DNA of 64,000 bases, from NCBI GenBank assembly GCA_022793675.1, contig JAAWDH010000040.1, positions 1 to 64,000 on the forward strand, read 5' to 3'. The stretch is from Oscillospiraceae bacterium. Its GTDB lineage: Bacteria; Bacillota; Clostridia; Oscillospirales; Ruminococcaceae. The position numbers and the translations under genes are program-made. Shown here in pieces: positions 41,082-49,896 of the stretch (the first letter of the stretch is position 1; every line of letters starts with the position of its first letter). The notes beneath the pieces were generated by a model, which saw only the letters and a program-made list of their open reading frames with translations, did not search any database and had not been told where the DNA came from.

Positions 41082-42267
41082 AAAGCAGCTGCGGGTGATG
41101 AACTGGTGGCTGGACGGCCGGTACGAGGCGCTGATCTGCGACGGCGCGGTGCGTTCGGGCAAAACAACCGTGATGGCCCTTTCCTTCGCCCTTTGGGCAA
41201 TGGAACGCTTTGACGGCAAGGATTTCGCCCTTTGCGGACGCACAATCGGCGCGGTGCGGCGCAATATCGTCGAGCCAATGAAAGGCCTCTTAGGTTCCCT
41301 CTATGCCTTTAAGGAAAAACGCGGCGAAAATTGTTTCTTCCTCAGCGACGGCGGACGCCAAAACCGCTTTTATTTATTCGGCGGCCGCGATGAGAACAGC
41401 GCAGGGCTGATCCAGGGGATGACCCTTGGCGGGGTGCTGATGGACGAAACCGTGCTGATGCCCCGTTCCTTCGTCGAGCAGGCGCTGGCGCGATGTTCTG
41501 AACCAGACGCGAAGTTCTGGTTCAACTGCAACCCCCAAGGGCCTGGGCACTGGTTTTACCAAGAATGGATCAAAAAGGCCGGCGAGAAAGGGGCGCTGCG
41601 GCTCCATTTTACGATGGCGGACAACCCCTCGCTGACGCCGGCGGTGCGTGCCCGTTACGAAAAGCTCTACAGCGGCATTTTCTATGACCGTTATATCAAA
41701 GGCGAATGGGCGGCCGCGGAAGGGCTAGTCTATCCCATGTTCGACCCAGCAAAACACGTCCTCCAGGCCCTGCCCCCGTGCAGCCGGTACTGGATCAGCT
41801 GTGATTACGGTACCCTCAACCCAATGTCTATGGGCCTTTGGGGCGAGGCAGCCGGAAAGTGGGTGCGCCTTCGCGAGTATTATCACGACGGGCGTGTCCA
41901 GGGCCAGAAAACCGATGAAGAGTACTACGCGGCGCTTTCTGCGCTGGCGGACGGGCTGCCGGTCAAAAGCGTGGTGGTCGACCCGTCGGCCGCCAGCTTT
42001 ATCCAATGTATCCGCCGGCATGGCCAGTTTTTAGTAAAGCCGGCAAAAAATGCGGTGCTGCCTGGGATTAGGCAGGTGGCCGGGCTGCTGGGGGAAGGGA
42101 AACTGCTGTTCAGCGCCGAATGCGTCAACACGCTGCGTGAATTTTCAGAGTATGTCTGGGAGGACGGCGGGCTGCGTGAGCAGCCTAAAAAGGAACACGA
42201 CCACGCGATGGATGAGATCCGTTACTTTGCGGCAACCATCGTTTACGGAAGCGAAAGTTTCTTTTGA
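41059..42267 (+). CDS. Phage terminase large subunit
   Basis: 402 residues. The TTG at 41059 is chosen because GGGGAGG ends 6 nt upstream; an in-frame ATG at 41053 is the alternative. Walker A GAVRSGKT is at residues 29-36, the Walker B-like GVLMDETVLMP near residue 135, then WFNCNPQGPGHWFYQEWI, the coupling motif of PBSX-type terminases. The nuclease domain follows, with SCDYGTLNPMSMGLW and VVVDPSAASFI, both containing metal-binding Asp. It packages DNA into proheads. A 580-nt repeat-filled gap separates it from the portal gene. Confidence 0.93.
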   Translation: MNFLCFSKKQLRVMNWWLDGRYEALICDGAVRSGKTTVMALSFALWAMERFDGKDFALCGRTIGAVRRNIVEPMKGLLGSLYAFKEKRGENCFFLSDGGRQNRFYLFGGRDENSAGLIQGMTLGGVLMDETVLMPRSFVEQALARCSEPDAKFWFNCNPQGPGHWFYQEWIKKAGEKGALRLHFTMADNPSLTPAVRARYEKLYSGIFYDRYIKGEWAAAEGLVYPMFDPAKHVLQALPPCSRYWISCDYGTLNPMSMGLWGEAAGKWVRLREYYHDGRVQGQKTDEEYYAALSALADGLPVKSVVVDPSAASFIQCIRRHGQFLVKPAKNAVLPGIRQVAGLLGEGKLLFSAECVNTLREFSEYVWEDGGLREQPKKEHDHAMDEIRYFAATIVYGSESFF

Positions 42268-42295
42268 GGATTTGATAGAAGTTAGGAACTGATTC

Positions 42296-42833
42296 TTCTT
42301 ATGCCCGGACAATTCACTGGATTGTCCGGAGAAATGAAAAGTTCTGTTCTGTCGTATTATGGAGCTACGCTCCATACGAGGACCCCTCGGGAGGGTCCTC
42401 GAGCTCTCCTGCCCTTTTTTTGGAAGGAGAATTTCGCCCTCGGCGGAGGGCGACCAGGGGGCTCTGCCCCCGGCCCCCGCGATTTTTTGAAAAAAATCGA
42501 GTAAAACTTTTTTCGCCCGGGCCACTATGTGCAAAGCCATAAATTCCTACTGCGTCGATAAATGTTTCTGGTTCTGCGCATCGACGCAGTAGGCGGCCGG
42601 CTGTGCCGGCAGACAATTCGCGTTTGCCGCCTAGCTCTGCTCGGCGGCTTGTGAGCGAAAAACATCGCGTGAGATGTCGCGGCTGGTCAGTGGTACCGAC
42701 GCAGTAGGCGGCTATAGTGAGGTAGGCGAGTACCCTGGCGATTAAAAGTTTTTGCTAAGCTTTTTTCAAAAAGCGCGTACTCCCGTACTCCTCGTAACTC
42801 CCGTACCCTTCGTACCCCCGTACTCCATCTGAA
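42296..42833 (-). repeat. Mosaic intergenic repeats, types B and A, inside the phage-like cluster
   Basis: 42296-42500 is a B element with hairpins ATGGAGCTACGCTCCAT, GGACCC/GGGTCC and CTCTGCCCC. 42501-42833 is an A element containing GCGTCGATAAATG, two GACGCAGTAGGCGGC copies, GGCTGTGCCGGCAGACAATT, GGCGATTAAAAGTTTTTGC and a GTACTCC-type heptad tail. No gene seen. Confidence 0.85.
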
Positions 42834-42848
42834 GAAAGGGAATGAGAA

Positions 42849-44237
42849 ATGACGGAAACACAACGAATCGTGAAACGCATCGAACAAGCTGCGCGCACCG
42901 CCCCTTCCGAAGAAGAAGTGCTGGCGGCCCATATCACCGAATGGCTGCGCGGCCCGAAACGGCAGGAAATGCTCACTGGCGCCCGCTACTATGCCAACGA
43001 TAACGACATCAACTACCGCCAACGGCTGACGGTCGGCGAGGGCGGGCGGCTCTTGGAGGATACCGCTTTGCCTAACCGCAAGGTCAGCCACGGCTTTGTC
43101 CGCAAACTGGTCGACCAGAAAACCCAGTACCTCTTCGGCCGGCCTTTTACAGTCAGTACCGATAACGCGGCTTTCGGCCGGATTTTGCAGCAGACCTTCG
43201 ACGGGGCGCTGCGGGAACGGGTCAAAAACCTCTGCCGCGAGGCCGTTAACAAGGGCATTGCCTGGCTGCAGGTCTGGCCGGAGGATGGCAGGCTCTGTTT
43301 CCGTAAACTCCCTTCGGAGGAGGTCTGCCCCGTCTGGGCCGACGGCGAGCATACCAGCCTTAACGGGCTGGCGCGGGTCTGGCAGATGGAGTGCTGGGAA
43401 GGCAGCGGCCGCCGCATGGTTACCCAGGTGGAGTATTGGGACAGGGAAAGGGTGCGCTTTTATGAGCTGAAGGACGGGCGGCTGGTACCCGACCCCTTCT
43501 GCCCCGAACGCCCCCACTTGACGGTTGACGGCCTGCCGCAGACCTTAAAAACGCTGCCGTTTGCCGCCTTCAAATACAACGAAGAGGAGCTGCCGCTGAT
43601 CCGCTTTATCAAACCGCTGGTAGATGATTACGACCTGCTTAAATCGGAGGATTCTTCTAACCTCTCGGATACGTCCGGGGCGATTATGGTGCTGCAAAAT
43701 TATGACGGCACCGATCTGGGCGAGTTCCGGCAAAACCTCCAGCGCTACCGCGCGGTTAAGGTTTCCGATAACGGCGGGCTGGCGGTCAGGGAAGTGCCGG
43801 TACACACCGCCGACATCACCGCCCATCTGGCGCAGGATCGCCGCGACCTTTACGAAATCGGCCGCGGCGTGGATACCCAGAACGAACGCCTGGGGCAGGC
43901 GTCCGGCGTGGCGATGCGCTTCCTTTACGCCGACCTCGACCTTGATTGCAGCGGCATCGAGACCCAGTTTGCGGCCGGTTTTGCCCAGCTTGTCCGGCTG
44001 GCGGCGGAGCTTCTGCTGCTGATGGGGCAGGGCGACTTTACCGGCGAAAATGTCCGGTTTATCATCAACCGGGACATGATTATCAACGAGTCTGACGCGA
44101 TTGACGGCTGTGTCCGTTCGGCGGGGATCCTGTCCCAGCAGACAATACTCGAAAACCACCCTTGGGTGGTGGACGCGGCGGCGGAAACAGCGCGGCTTGA
44201 AGCGGAGGCTGGACATAAAAAGGAGGATTCTGAATGA
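42849..44237 (+). CDS. Phage portal protein (SPP1 gp6-like)
   Basis: 462 residues, normal for the family. The N-terminal DINYRQRLTVGEGG and PNRKVSHGFVRKLVDQKTQYLFGRP are hallmark segments of SPP1/PBSX-type portals. EDSSNLSDTSGAIMVLQNYDGTD belongs to the stem and wing region, and SGVAMRFLYADLDLDC to the crown side. The portal forms the dodecameric DNA gate. The stop overlaps the ATG of the next gene. AAAGGGA precedes the start, which lies just after the repeat block. Confidence 0.92.
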   Translation: MTETQRIVKRIEQAARTAPSEEEVLAAHITEWLRGPKRQEMLTGARYYANDNDINYRQRLTVGEGGRLLEDTALPNRKVSHGFVRKLVDQKTQYLFGRPFTVSTDNAAFGRILQQTFDGALRERVKNLCREAVNKGIAWLQVWPEDGRLCFRKLPSEEVCPVWADGEHTSLNGLARVWQMECWEGSGRRMVTQVEYWDRERVRFYELKDGRLVPDPFCPERPHLTVDGLPQTLKTLPFAAFKYNEEELPLIRFIKPLVDDYDLLKSEDSSNLSDTSGAIMVLQNYDGTDLGEFRQNLQRYRAVKVSDNGGLAVREVPVHTADITAHLAQDRRDLYEIGRGVDTQNERLGQASGVAMRFLYADLDLDCSGIETQFAAGFAQLVRLAAELLLLMGQGDFTGENVRFIINRDMIINESDAIDGCVRSAGILSQQTILENHPWVVDAAAETARLEAEAGHKKEDSE

Positions 44238-44686
44238 TTGATTTTTTGCGGGCGCATCTGGACGAGGGGCTTTTTGGGGAGGTCGCGGCGGCGCTTTCCG
44301 GCCTGCAGCTGCCTTCCCTTCAGGAGGCGGCGGACGAAATCGCGGCGCTGCGGGCGGCGCTTGAGGCGGAAAAGCATGGCCGCGCCCTCTCGGAGCTGTT
44401 TTTGGCAGCGGGGGCGGCCGACGAGGCTTATTTCTGCGACAAGTTCGCCGGCAAGGCCCGGTGGGGTGAGGACGGGGAGCTGCTTAACGGCGGCGAGCTT
44501 GTCGAGATGGCTAAAGGGCAGCATCCGGCGCTGTTCCCGCTGCCAAAGGTAGAAGGGGTTAAGCCTGCGGACGCGCAGCCGTCAGCCCCGTTTGCAGCGG
44601 AAACCCCGCTCGCGGCGCTGACGCTGACCGAACGGCTGAAGCTGTTCCAGTGCGACCCAGCGGCGTATGGCCGGCGCAGGCGCTGA
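44234..44686 (+). CDS. Probable scaffolding protein
   Basis: 150 residues, starting inside the portal stop codon (ATGA). An early Leu/Ala/Glu-rich coiled-coil part (LQEAADEIAALRAALEAEKH) is followed by a disordered Pro/Ala region and the basic end YGRRRR. Size, helix content and position between portal and major capsid genes match phage scaffolding proteins, which guide prohead assembly. Confidence 0.75.
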   Translation: MIDFLRAHLDEGLFGEVAAALSGLQLPSLQEAADEIAALRAALEAEKHGRALSELFLAAGAADEAYFCDKFAGKARWGEDGELLNGGELVEMAKGQHPALFPLPKVEGVKPADAQPSAPFAAETPLAALTLTERLKLFQCDPAAYGRRRR

Positions 44687-44756
44687 ACCGTTTTCCCGCC
44701 CGGCGGGAGGCTGGGCATAAGCATAAATAGATGTCTTATATCGAAAGGAGAACAAT

Positions 44757-45599
44757 ATGGCTGAAACTTCTACGCTAACAAAACTCGCTTCCCTTTTGAA
44801 CCCCCAGGTGATGGGTGACTGGGTGACCGACCATCTGACGGCCCAGATGCGTTTTTCGCCGCTGTGCATGGTCGATACCTCGCTGCAGGGCCGCGCCGGC
44901 GATACCGTTTCGGTGCCGCGGTGCAGCTATATCGGCGACGCGGCGGTGGTTGCGGAAGGCGCGGCGCTGCCGATTGCCGTGCTGAACGCCTCCGCCCAGG
45001 AAGTGCAGGTCAAGAAGGCCGGCAATGGCGTCGAGCTGACCGACGAGGCCCTATACGGCGGCTATGGCAGCCCGCTTGAACAGGCGGTAGAGCAGCTGAC
45101 GCTGTCTATTGCGGGCAAGGTCGACAGCGACGTGTTGGCGGCGCTGTCGGATATCGGCGCTGAGATGACGGTTACGTCGGAATTGCCGCTCTCCGCCGAC
45201 GCAGTCGCCGACGCGCTGGTCAAATTCGGTGAAAAAGCCGGGGAGGAAAAAGTGCTGTTTATCGCACCGGCCCAGCTGGCGGCGCTGCGCAAGTCGGAGG
45301 GGTGGCTGAAAAACACCGAAACCGGGGCCCAGATGCTGGTGACCGGCGCAGTGGGGATGATCCACGGCTGCCAGGTGGTGCTGTCGGACAAAATTGCCAA
45401 GACCGACGCCGGCTATACCAACTATATCGTCATGCCAGGGGCGGTCGGCCTTTATCTGAAACGTGACACGGCGGTTGAAACCAGCCGCGACATTGTGCGC
45501 AAAGTGACGGTGTTGACGGCGGACAAGCATTATGCGGTGTCGCTGCGGGATACCGCCCGCGCGGTCAAGCTGGTCTGTCCGGAAGCTGCCAAAGCTTAA
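44757..45599 (+). CDS. Major capsid protein, N4-gp56-like
   Basis: 280 residues with AAAGGAG upstream. SLLNPQVMGDWVTDHLTAQM followed by RFSPLCMVDTSLQGRAGDTV and VPRCSYIGDAAVVAEGAALP are typical of the N4-gp56/HK97-type small Firmicute capsids. VKKAGNGVELTDEALYGGYG and the late MIHGCQVVLSDKI and YAVSLRDTARAVKLV are conserved too. It would form the icosahedral shell. Confidence 0.9.
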   Translation: MAETSTLTKLASLLNPQVMGDWVTDHLTAQMRFSPLCMVDTSLQGRAGDTVSVPRCSYIGDAAVVAEGAALPIAVLNASAQEVQVKKAGNGVELTDEALYGGYGSPLEQAVEQLTLSIAGKVDSDVLAALSDIGAEMTVTSELPLSADAVADALVKFGEKAGEEKVLFIAPAQLAALRKSEGWLKNTETGAQMLVTGAVGMIHGCQVVLSDKIAKTDAGYTNYIVMPGAVGLYLKRDTAVETSRDIVRKVTVLTADKHYAVSLRDTARAVKLVCPEAAKA

Positions 45600-45621
45600 C
45601 GGATTGCGGGAGGGATGTAAA

Positions 45622-45930
45622 ATGGATAGCATCAAAAAGGCCGCCGGCCCCAACGCCCCGGATTTTGATCCGGAGGCACTGATGGACGATTGTATGGACG
45701 CGGCGACTGAAGAGGCCCTTGCCTGGTGCAACCTGCCTGACGACAGCTTCGTCACAATGGGCCTGCAGCAGGTCATCAGCCGCCGGGCCGAGACGCTGTA
45801 TGAGCGCGCTTTCAGCGGCGCCGCCGCCGCCGTAAAGCGCGGCGACTTTTCGGTGACTTACCGGCCGGAGGGCGACGCCGACGACGCCTTCCATAAGGCG
45901 CTGCTGCCCTACCGGAGGATGCGGTTTTGA
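45622..45930 (+). CDS. Head-tail connector-like protein
   Basis: 102 residues; start at 45622 after GGGAGGG. It is helical, with AATEEALAWCNLPDDSFVTM and a basic RRMRF end. This resembles the short gp6/YqbG-type head-tail connectors that follow major capsid genes. The stop overlaps the TTG start of the next gene. Confidence 0.75.
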   Translation: MDSIKKAAGPNAPDFDPEALMDDCMDAATEEALAWCNLPDDSFVTMGLQQVISRRAETLYERAFSGAAAAVKRGDFSVTYRPEGDADDAFHKALLPYRRMRF

Positions 45931-46277
45931 GCGGGCGGCGGGAAGCGGCCGTGTTTTTGCGGCACTGCGACGGCCGGATGGATCTTTTTAGGCGGGAACG
46001 CCGGGAGATAGACGGCGTTTCGGAGGAAATCCTCCTGCCGGCGGGGGAGAACCTGCCCTGCGCCTATATCCCCGGCGGGCAGGCCCTGCCGGAGGGCGAC
46101 GCTGCGGCGCTGCGGTTTGCGGGGCGGGTGTTCGCCCCGCCGGAGCCGCCGCTGGAGCCGGGGATGGCGGTTATTCTGCGCCAGCGGGGCCAGGAGCTGC
46201 GCTTTATCACCTGCGGGCTGCCGGCGGCCTATCCCTGCCACCAGGAAATTCCGGTGCAGATGGACGAACGGCTTTGA
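45927..46277 (+). CDS. Probable head closure / adaptor protein
   Basis: 116 residues from a TTG start overlapping the previous stop, implying coupling. Beta-rich, with VILRQRGQELRFITCGLPAA; similar small proteins at this position close the head and join the tail. Family assignment is from position more than motif. Confidence 0.65.
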   Translation: MSGRREAAVFLRHCDGRMDLFRRERREIDGVSEEILLPAGENLPCAYIPGGQALPEGDAAALRFAGRVFAPPEPPLEPGMAVILRQRGQELRFITCGLPAAYPCHQEIPVQMDERL

Positions 46278-46303
46278 GCCTGGGCGGAAAGCGAGGTGAA
46301 AGG

Positions 46304-46702
46304 ATGCGGACGATCCTGACGGAAATGCTGCTGGAGTCGCTGAAACCGGCGTTGCCAGGCGTGATGCTGGCGGTGGGGGAAATCAAGAAAGGGCTTTCCC
46401 GCCCCTGTTTGCAGCTGCTGCCGGAGGCGCTGTCGCTGAAGCAGGAGCTTTCCCGGCGGTGGCGCTGGGGGGAGGAGATGACGCTGAACTGGTACCCGCC
46501 TGCCGGCGAGCCGCCGGAGGAGGCTGGCGGGCGGCTGATGCTGCTGGCCAAAAAGGCTGCGCCGTCGGCGGCGGTTACAGCGGAAACAGAAGGGGATCAT
46601 TTGAAGCTGCATATCGAATGGGAACAGCTCTATTTCCTGGACGGGCAGGAAGCAGAGCGGATGAAGCGGATGGTGCTTGGCTTTAACCAGCCTGGCGGAT
46701 AA
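46304..46702 (+). CDS. Probable tail terminator / neck protein
   Basis: 132 residues; the ATG at 46304 has GAGGTGAAAGG upstream; a TTG at 46274 is possible. The sequence ILTEMLLESLKPALPGVMLA and the late LKLHIEWEQLYFLDGQEAER suggest an alpha/beta fold like tail terminator proteins preceding the tail sheath. Assigned by position. Confidence 0.6.
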   Translation: MRTILTEMLLESLKPALPGVMLAVGEIKKGLSRPCLQLLPEALSLKQELSRRWRWGEEMTLNWYPPAGEPPEEAGGRLMLLAKKAAPSAAVTAETEGDHLKLHIEWEQLYFLDGQEAERMKRMVLGFNQPGG

Positions 46703-46727
46703 TTGGGCAAAGGGAGGAATGCAAGAT

Positions 46728-48023
46728 ATGGCAGGAGGAACTTTTACGGTGCAGAACAAGGTGCGGCCGGGGGCCTATATCAACTTTACGTCGGCTGCGG
46801 CGGCGCTGGGGACGGCGGGCGAGCGCGGGACGGCGCTGCTGCCGCTGATGCTGCCGTTCGGGCCGTCCGGCAGGGCGGTAAAGGTGGATAAGGACACCGA
46901 TGTGCTGCCGCTTTTCGGGGCGAGGGAAAACGACCCTTGCCTGCTGATGCTGCGGGAGTGCGCCAAGCGGGCGCAGACGGTGCTGGTCTGGCGGCTGGAC
47001 GGCGGCGCTAAGGCCAGCTGCACCGACAAGGGGCTGACGGTGACGGCCCGCTACGGCGGCGAGGGCGGCAACAAGCTGGCGGTCAAAATTGCGGCGGAGG
47101 GGGAAAAATTCCGCGTCGAGACCTGGCTTGACGGCCTGCTGTACGACAGCCAGACAGCCGGCGACATCGCCGGGCTACAGGATAACGCGCTGGTAGAGTT
47201 TTCCGGGGAAGGCCCCCTTTCTATCCACGCGGGGCTGGCGCTCTCGGGCGGCGACAGCGGCGGCGAGGCCGATTACGACGGCTTTTTTGCAGCGGCGGCG
47301 CTGCTGGACTTCAACACGATGGCGGTCCCGTCGGAAGACGAGGCGGTCAAAGGGAAGGCCGTCGCGCTGGTGAAGCGGCTGCGCGAGGAGGAGGGCCGCA
47401 AAATCCAAGCGGTTTTGGCGGATAGCGAGGCCGATTACGAAGGCGTCATTTCGGTGAAAAACGGCGTGACCCTTGCCGACGGCACGGAAGTGGGCAAGGT
47501 TGCCGCGACGGCCTATGCGGCGGGCATGACCGCCGGCGCGGCGGTCAACAAGTCCTGCACCTACGACACCTACGACGGCGCGGTCGACGCCAGCCCGCGG
47601 TTTACCGAAAGCGGGATCGTCGCGGCGCTGAAGGCGGGGCATATGGTCTTTACGCCGCGCGCGGGCAGAGTGATCATCGAGCAGGACCAGAACACCCTCG
47701 TCTCGTTCACGCCGGATAAGGGCCGCGCCTTCCATAAGAACCGCACGGTCCGGGTGCTGGACCAGCTGGCGGAGGATGTCAGGCGGATTTTTGAGGACTA
47801 TTACCTCGGGAAAGCGTCCAACAATGCCGACGGGCGGCGGCTGTTCCAGGCAGAGCTTTTAAGCTATCTGCGCACGCTGGCGGATATTTCGGCGATTGAG
47901 CCGCCGGAAAACGGGGACGTAACGGTAGCGGCCGGCGCGGAGCCGGATACGGTAGTCGTGACGCTGGGGGTCAAGCCCGTGGACAGCATGGAAAAACTCT
48001 ACATGACCGTTACCGTAGGATAA
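46728..48023 (+). CDS. Contractile tail sheath protein (XkdK-like)
   Basis: 431 residues; start at 46728 with AAAGGGAGG 10 nt upstream. VRPGAYINFTSAAAALGTAG is the N-terminal sheath hallmark (RPG-x-Y-x-N). TARYGGEGGNKLAVKI and the C-terminal TFTPDKGRAFHKNRTVRVLD-like region (here LVSFTPDKGRAFHKNRTV) are the conserved sheath core. It forms the contracting outer tail tube, as in PBSX. Confidence 0.92.
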   Translation: MAGGTFTVQNKVRPGAYINFTSAAAALGTAGERGTALLPLMLPFGPSGRAVKVDKDTDVLPLFGARENDPCLLMLRECAKRAQTVLVWRLDGGAKASCTDKGLTVTARYGGEGGNKLAVKIAAEGEKFRVETWLDGLLYDSQTAGDIAGLQDNALVEFSGEGPLSIHAGLALSGGDSGGEADYDGFFAAAALLDFNTMAVPSEDEAVKGKAVALVKRLREEEGRKIQAVLADSEADYEGVISVKNGVTLADGTEVGKVAATAYAAGMTAGAAVNKSCTYDTYDGAVDASPRFTESGIVAALKAGHMVFTPRAGRVIIEQDQNTLVSFTPDKGRAFHKNRTVRVLDQLAEDVRRIFEDYYLGKASNNADGRRLFQAELLSYLRTLADISAIEPPENGDVTVAAGAEPDTVVVTLGVKPVDSMEKLYMTVTVG

Positions 48024-48034
48024 AGGAGGAAAAT

Positions 48035-48478
48035 ATGGAAGCAGGGAATCTGATCAGCGGGCAGGAAGGAAGGGCCTACTGCAAGGTCGGCGGCCGGAAC
48101 CAGGAGCTGATGTACCTGAAGGATGTGACGGCGTCCATCCAAAAGCGCAAAACGGCGGTGCGGACGCTGGGCAAGCGCGGCGAACAGTACAAATCGGCGG
48201 GCTTTTCCGGCAGCGGTACGATGCGCGTTTACTATGTCAGCAGCTTTTTCCGCGAACAGGCAATCGCCTATATGAAAAGCGGCATCGATACCTACTTCGA
48301 CTTGGTCGTTATCAACGACGACCCCCAGAGCGGGCTGGGGAGCCAGACAGTGGTGCTGAAAAACTGCAACCTCAACAAGGTGACGTTGGCAAAGCTGGAC
48401 GTTGGGGCCGATTTCCTCGACGAGGAGCTGTCCTTTACCTTTGAGGACGCGGAACTGCTGGACAAATTTACGATTTAG
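48035..48478 (+). CDS. Tail tube protein (XkdM-like)
   Basis: 147 residues with AAAGGAGG upstream. MEAGNLISGQEGRAYCKVGG and DVTASIQKRKTAVRTLGKRG match the XkdM/tail tube family of contractile phages, and LDVGADFLDEELSFTFEDAE is the usual end. It forms the rigid inner tube and lies directly after the sheath gene as in PBSX. Confidence 0.92.
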   Translation: MEAGNLISGQEGRAYCKVGGRNQELMYLKDVTASIQKRKTAVRTLGKRGEQYKSAGFSGSGTMRVYYVSSFFREQAIAYMKSGIDTYFDLVVINDDPQSGLGSQTVVLKNCNLNKVTLAKLDVGADFLDEELSFTFEDAELLDKFTI

Positions 48479-48486
48479 GAGGGGCT

Positions 48487-48894
48487 ATGGATCTTCAAGG
48501 GTTTCTGATGGAGGATGTGCTGCCGCCGAGGGAGGAAACGCTCATCCTTTCCGAGCGCTTCGGCGGGCCGTTTAAGGTGGCGGGCGTCAGCGAAGAGGAG
48601 AACGCGGCGCTGCGGGCGGCCTGCCGCCGGCGGAGCGAAAATGGGGTAGCGTTCGACCGCGAGCGTTACCTGAAAAAACTGGCTGCGGCGGCAGTGCGGG
48701 AACCGGACCTGAAAGATGCGGCGCTGCAGCAGTCCTGGGGCGTGCTGGGGGAGGAGGCGCTGCTCTCGAAAATGCTCACGGCGGGGGAGTTTGCCAAGCT
48801 CCTTGCGGCGGTGGAACGGGTCTGCGGCTTTGGCGCCCCCGATGGGAGGAAAAACGCCTTAAAAAAAGTATCCGCCGGGGAGACGGCGAGCTGA
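48487..48894 (+). CDS. Tail assembly chaperone (XkdN-like), zero-frame product
   Basis: 135 residues. EETLILSERFGGPFKVAGVS is the usual chaperone start, and the protein ends LKKVSAGETAS. Its 3' end carries a seven-A slippery stretch at 48861-48867, from which a -1 shift gives a longer form (see the separate entry). The two forms coat the tape measure during tail assembly. GGAGG precedes the ATG. Confidence 0.88.
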   Translation: MDLQGFLMEDVLPPREETLILSERFGGPFKVAGVSEEENAALRAACRRRSENGVAFDRERYLKKLAAAAVREPDLKDAALQQSWGVLGEEALLSKMLTAGEFAKLLAAVERVCGFGAPDGRKNALKKVSAGETAS

Positions 48895-49031
48895 ACCTGG
48901 CGTTTTGGCTTTTTTGCCGCCATGGGATTCTCCCGTCCCAGGCGGCGGCGATGTCCCGCAATGAAAAGGCACTGGTGGCGGCGATGATTGAATTGCAGGC
49001 AGAGGAGGAGAGACGGCATGAGGGCGGCTGA
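48861..49031 (+). other. Programmed -1 frameshift site and chaperone extension
   Basis: The heptamer A AAA AAA (48861-48867) is in phase with the chaperone codons TTA-AAA-AAA. A -1 shift avoids the stop at 48892 and continues IRRGDGELNLAFWLFCRHGI, then LPSQAAAMSRNEKALVAAMI, to a stop at 49029-49031. This sequence is the known tail-chaperone extension type (GDGELNLA-x-W-L-F-x-RHG). The extension overlaps the next gene's start at 49018. Confidence 0.8.
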
Positions 49032-49896
49032 CGCATTGGCGTATTGGCTGGGCGGCCCGGCGGAGCTGGCGGCGGATGCGCTGGCGCTCTGGGAAGAAGG
49101 GGAAGGGCTGACGTTAGCATTGCCGCTGCGGCCTTTCGGCGCCGCCGCCCAAGGGGCGGCGGCTGGCCGGCTGCGCCCTGCGGCGCAGCCGGGGACGGCC
49201 TTGGCTGTAACGGGGCCTGCTGCAGCAGATCCGGCTGCGGCGGGTGGCTGGGCTGGTTTACACGGCGAAACTGCCCAGCAAAGCGCGGCTGCTCCGGCTT
49301 TGACTGGTATGGTTTTTGACAGCGCTGCTGCGGATGCTGCCGAAGCACTGCTGGGGGCTATGGCGCTGGCAGGCCCTGGCGAAGCGGCTGGCGTTTTAGC
49401 AGACGGTTTTCCAGCTGGGGCGGCGGATATGCCGGCGCTGCACTGGGCGGGCGGGCAGGCTGCGGAAAATGGGCTGCCTATTGCCGGCAAGGAAGCTGCG
49501 GCGGAGGATGATTTTGCTTTTGATGGGTTTGACGGGGCGTTTGCAGAGCCGCCTTTTGCGGATGCGGGACGGGCGGCAGTGTCCTGGCGGGCGGCGTTGG
49601 CGGGCGGGCCTATAGCTGCCCAGCCTGCGGTTGGTCAGCCTGCGGTTGGTCAGCCCGCGGTTGGTCAGCCCGCGGCTGGTCAGCCTGCGGCTGGTCAGCC
49701 TGCGGCTGCGTCGGAAGTCGGCGCTTTCCCGAAAGCTGGTTACGCAGCGGATTTTTGGCCGGCTGCCGGGAAAGAGAGCGGCAGCGCTGTGGAAAAAGGC
49801 AGGACGGGGCAAATTTCAATCGATGCTTTGATAGACGCGCTTGAACAGCGGCTTTTGCAGGAGATGCAGGGCGAGACCGAGGGGGTGTATGGATGA
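49018..49896 (+). CDS. Short Ala-rich protein in the tape-measure position
   Basis: 292 residues from ATG 49018 with GAGGAGGAG upstream. About one third of residues are Ala or Gly. Residues 202-231 are six Q-P-A-[VA]-[GA] repeats encoded by a 15-bp tandem. Only the C-terminus (QISIDALIDALEQRLLQEMQ) has a regular helix. In PBSX this slot holds the tape measure protein of well over 1000 residues; no such gene exists here. It may be a drastically shortened ruler, or a remnant. The 3' end overlaps the LysM gene (ATGA). Confidence 0.7.
   Translation: MRAADALAYWLGGPAELAADALALWEEGEGLTLALPLRPFGAAAQGAAAGRLRPAAQPGTALAVTGPAAADPAAAGGWAGLHGETAQQSAAAPALTGMVFDSAAADAAEALLGAMALAGPGEAAGVLADGFPAGAADMPALHWAGGQAAENGLPIAGKEAAAEDDFAFDGFDGAFAEPPFADAGRAAVSWRAALAGGPIAAQPAVGQPAVGQPAVGQPAAGQPAAGQPAAASEVGAFPKAGYAADFWPAAGKESGSAVEKGRTGQISIDALIDALEQRLLQEMQGETEGVYG
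49621..49710 (+). repeat. 15-bp tandem repeat within the 49018 gene
   Basis: Six copies of CAGCCTGCGGTTGGT with C/T and T/C variants, in frame, giving the QPAVG/QPAAG repeat. Copy number could vary without breaking the frame. Confidence 0.9.
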
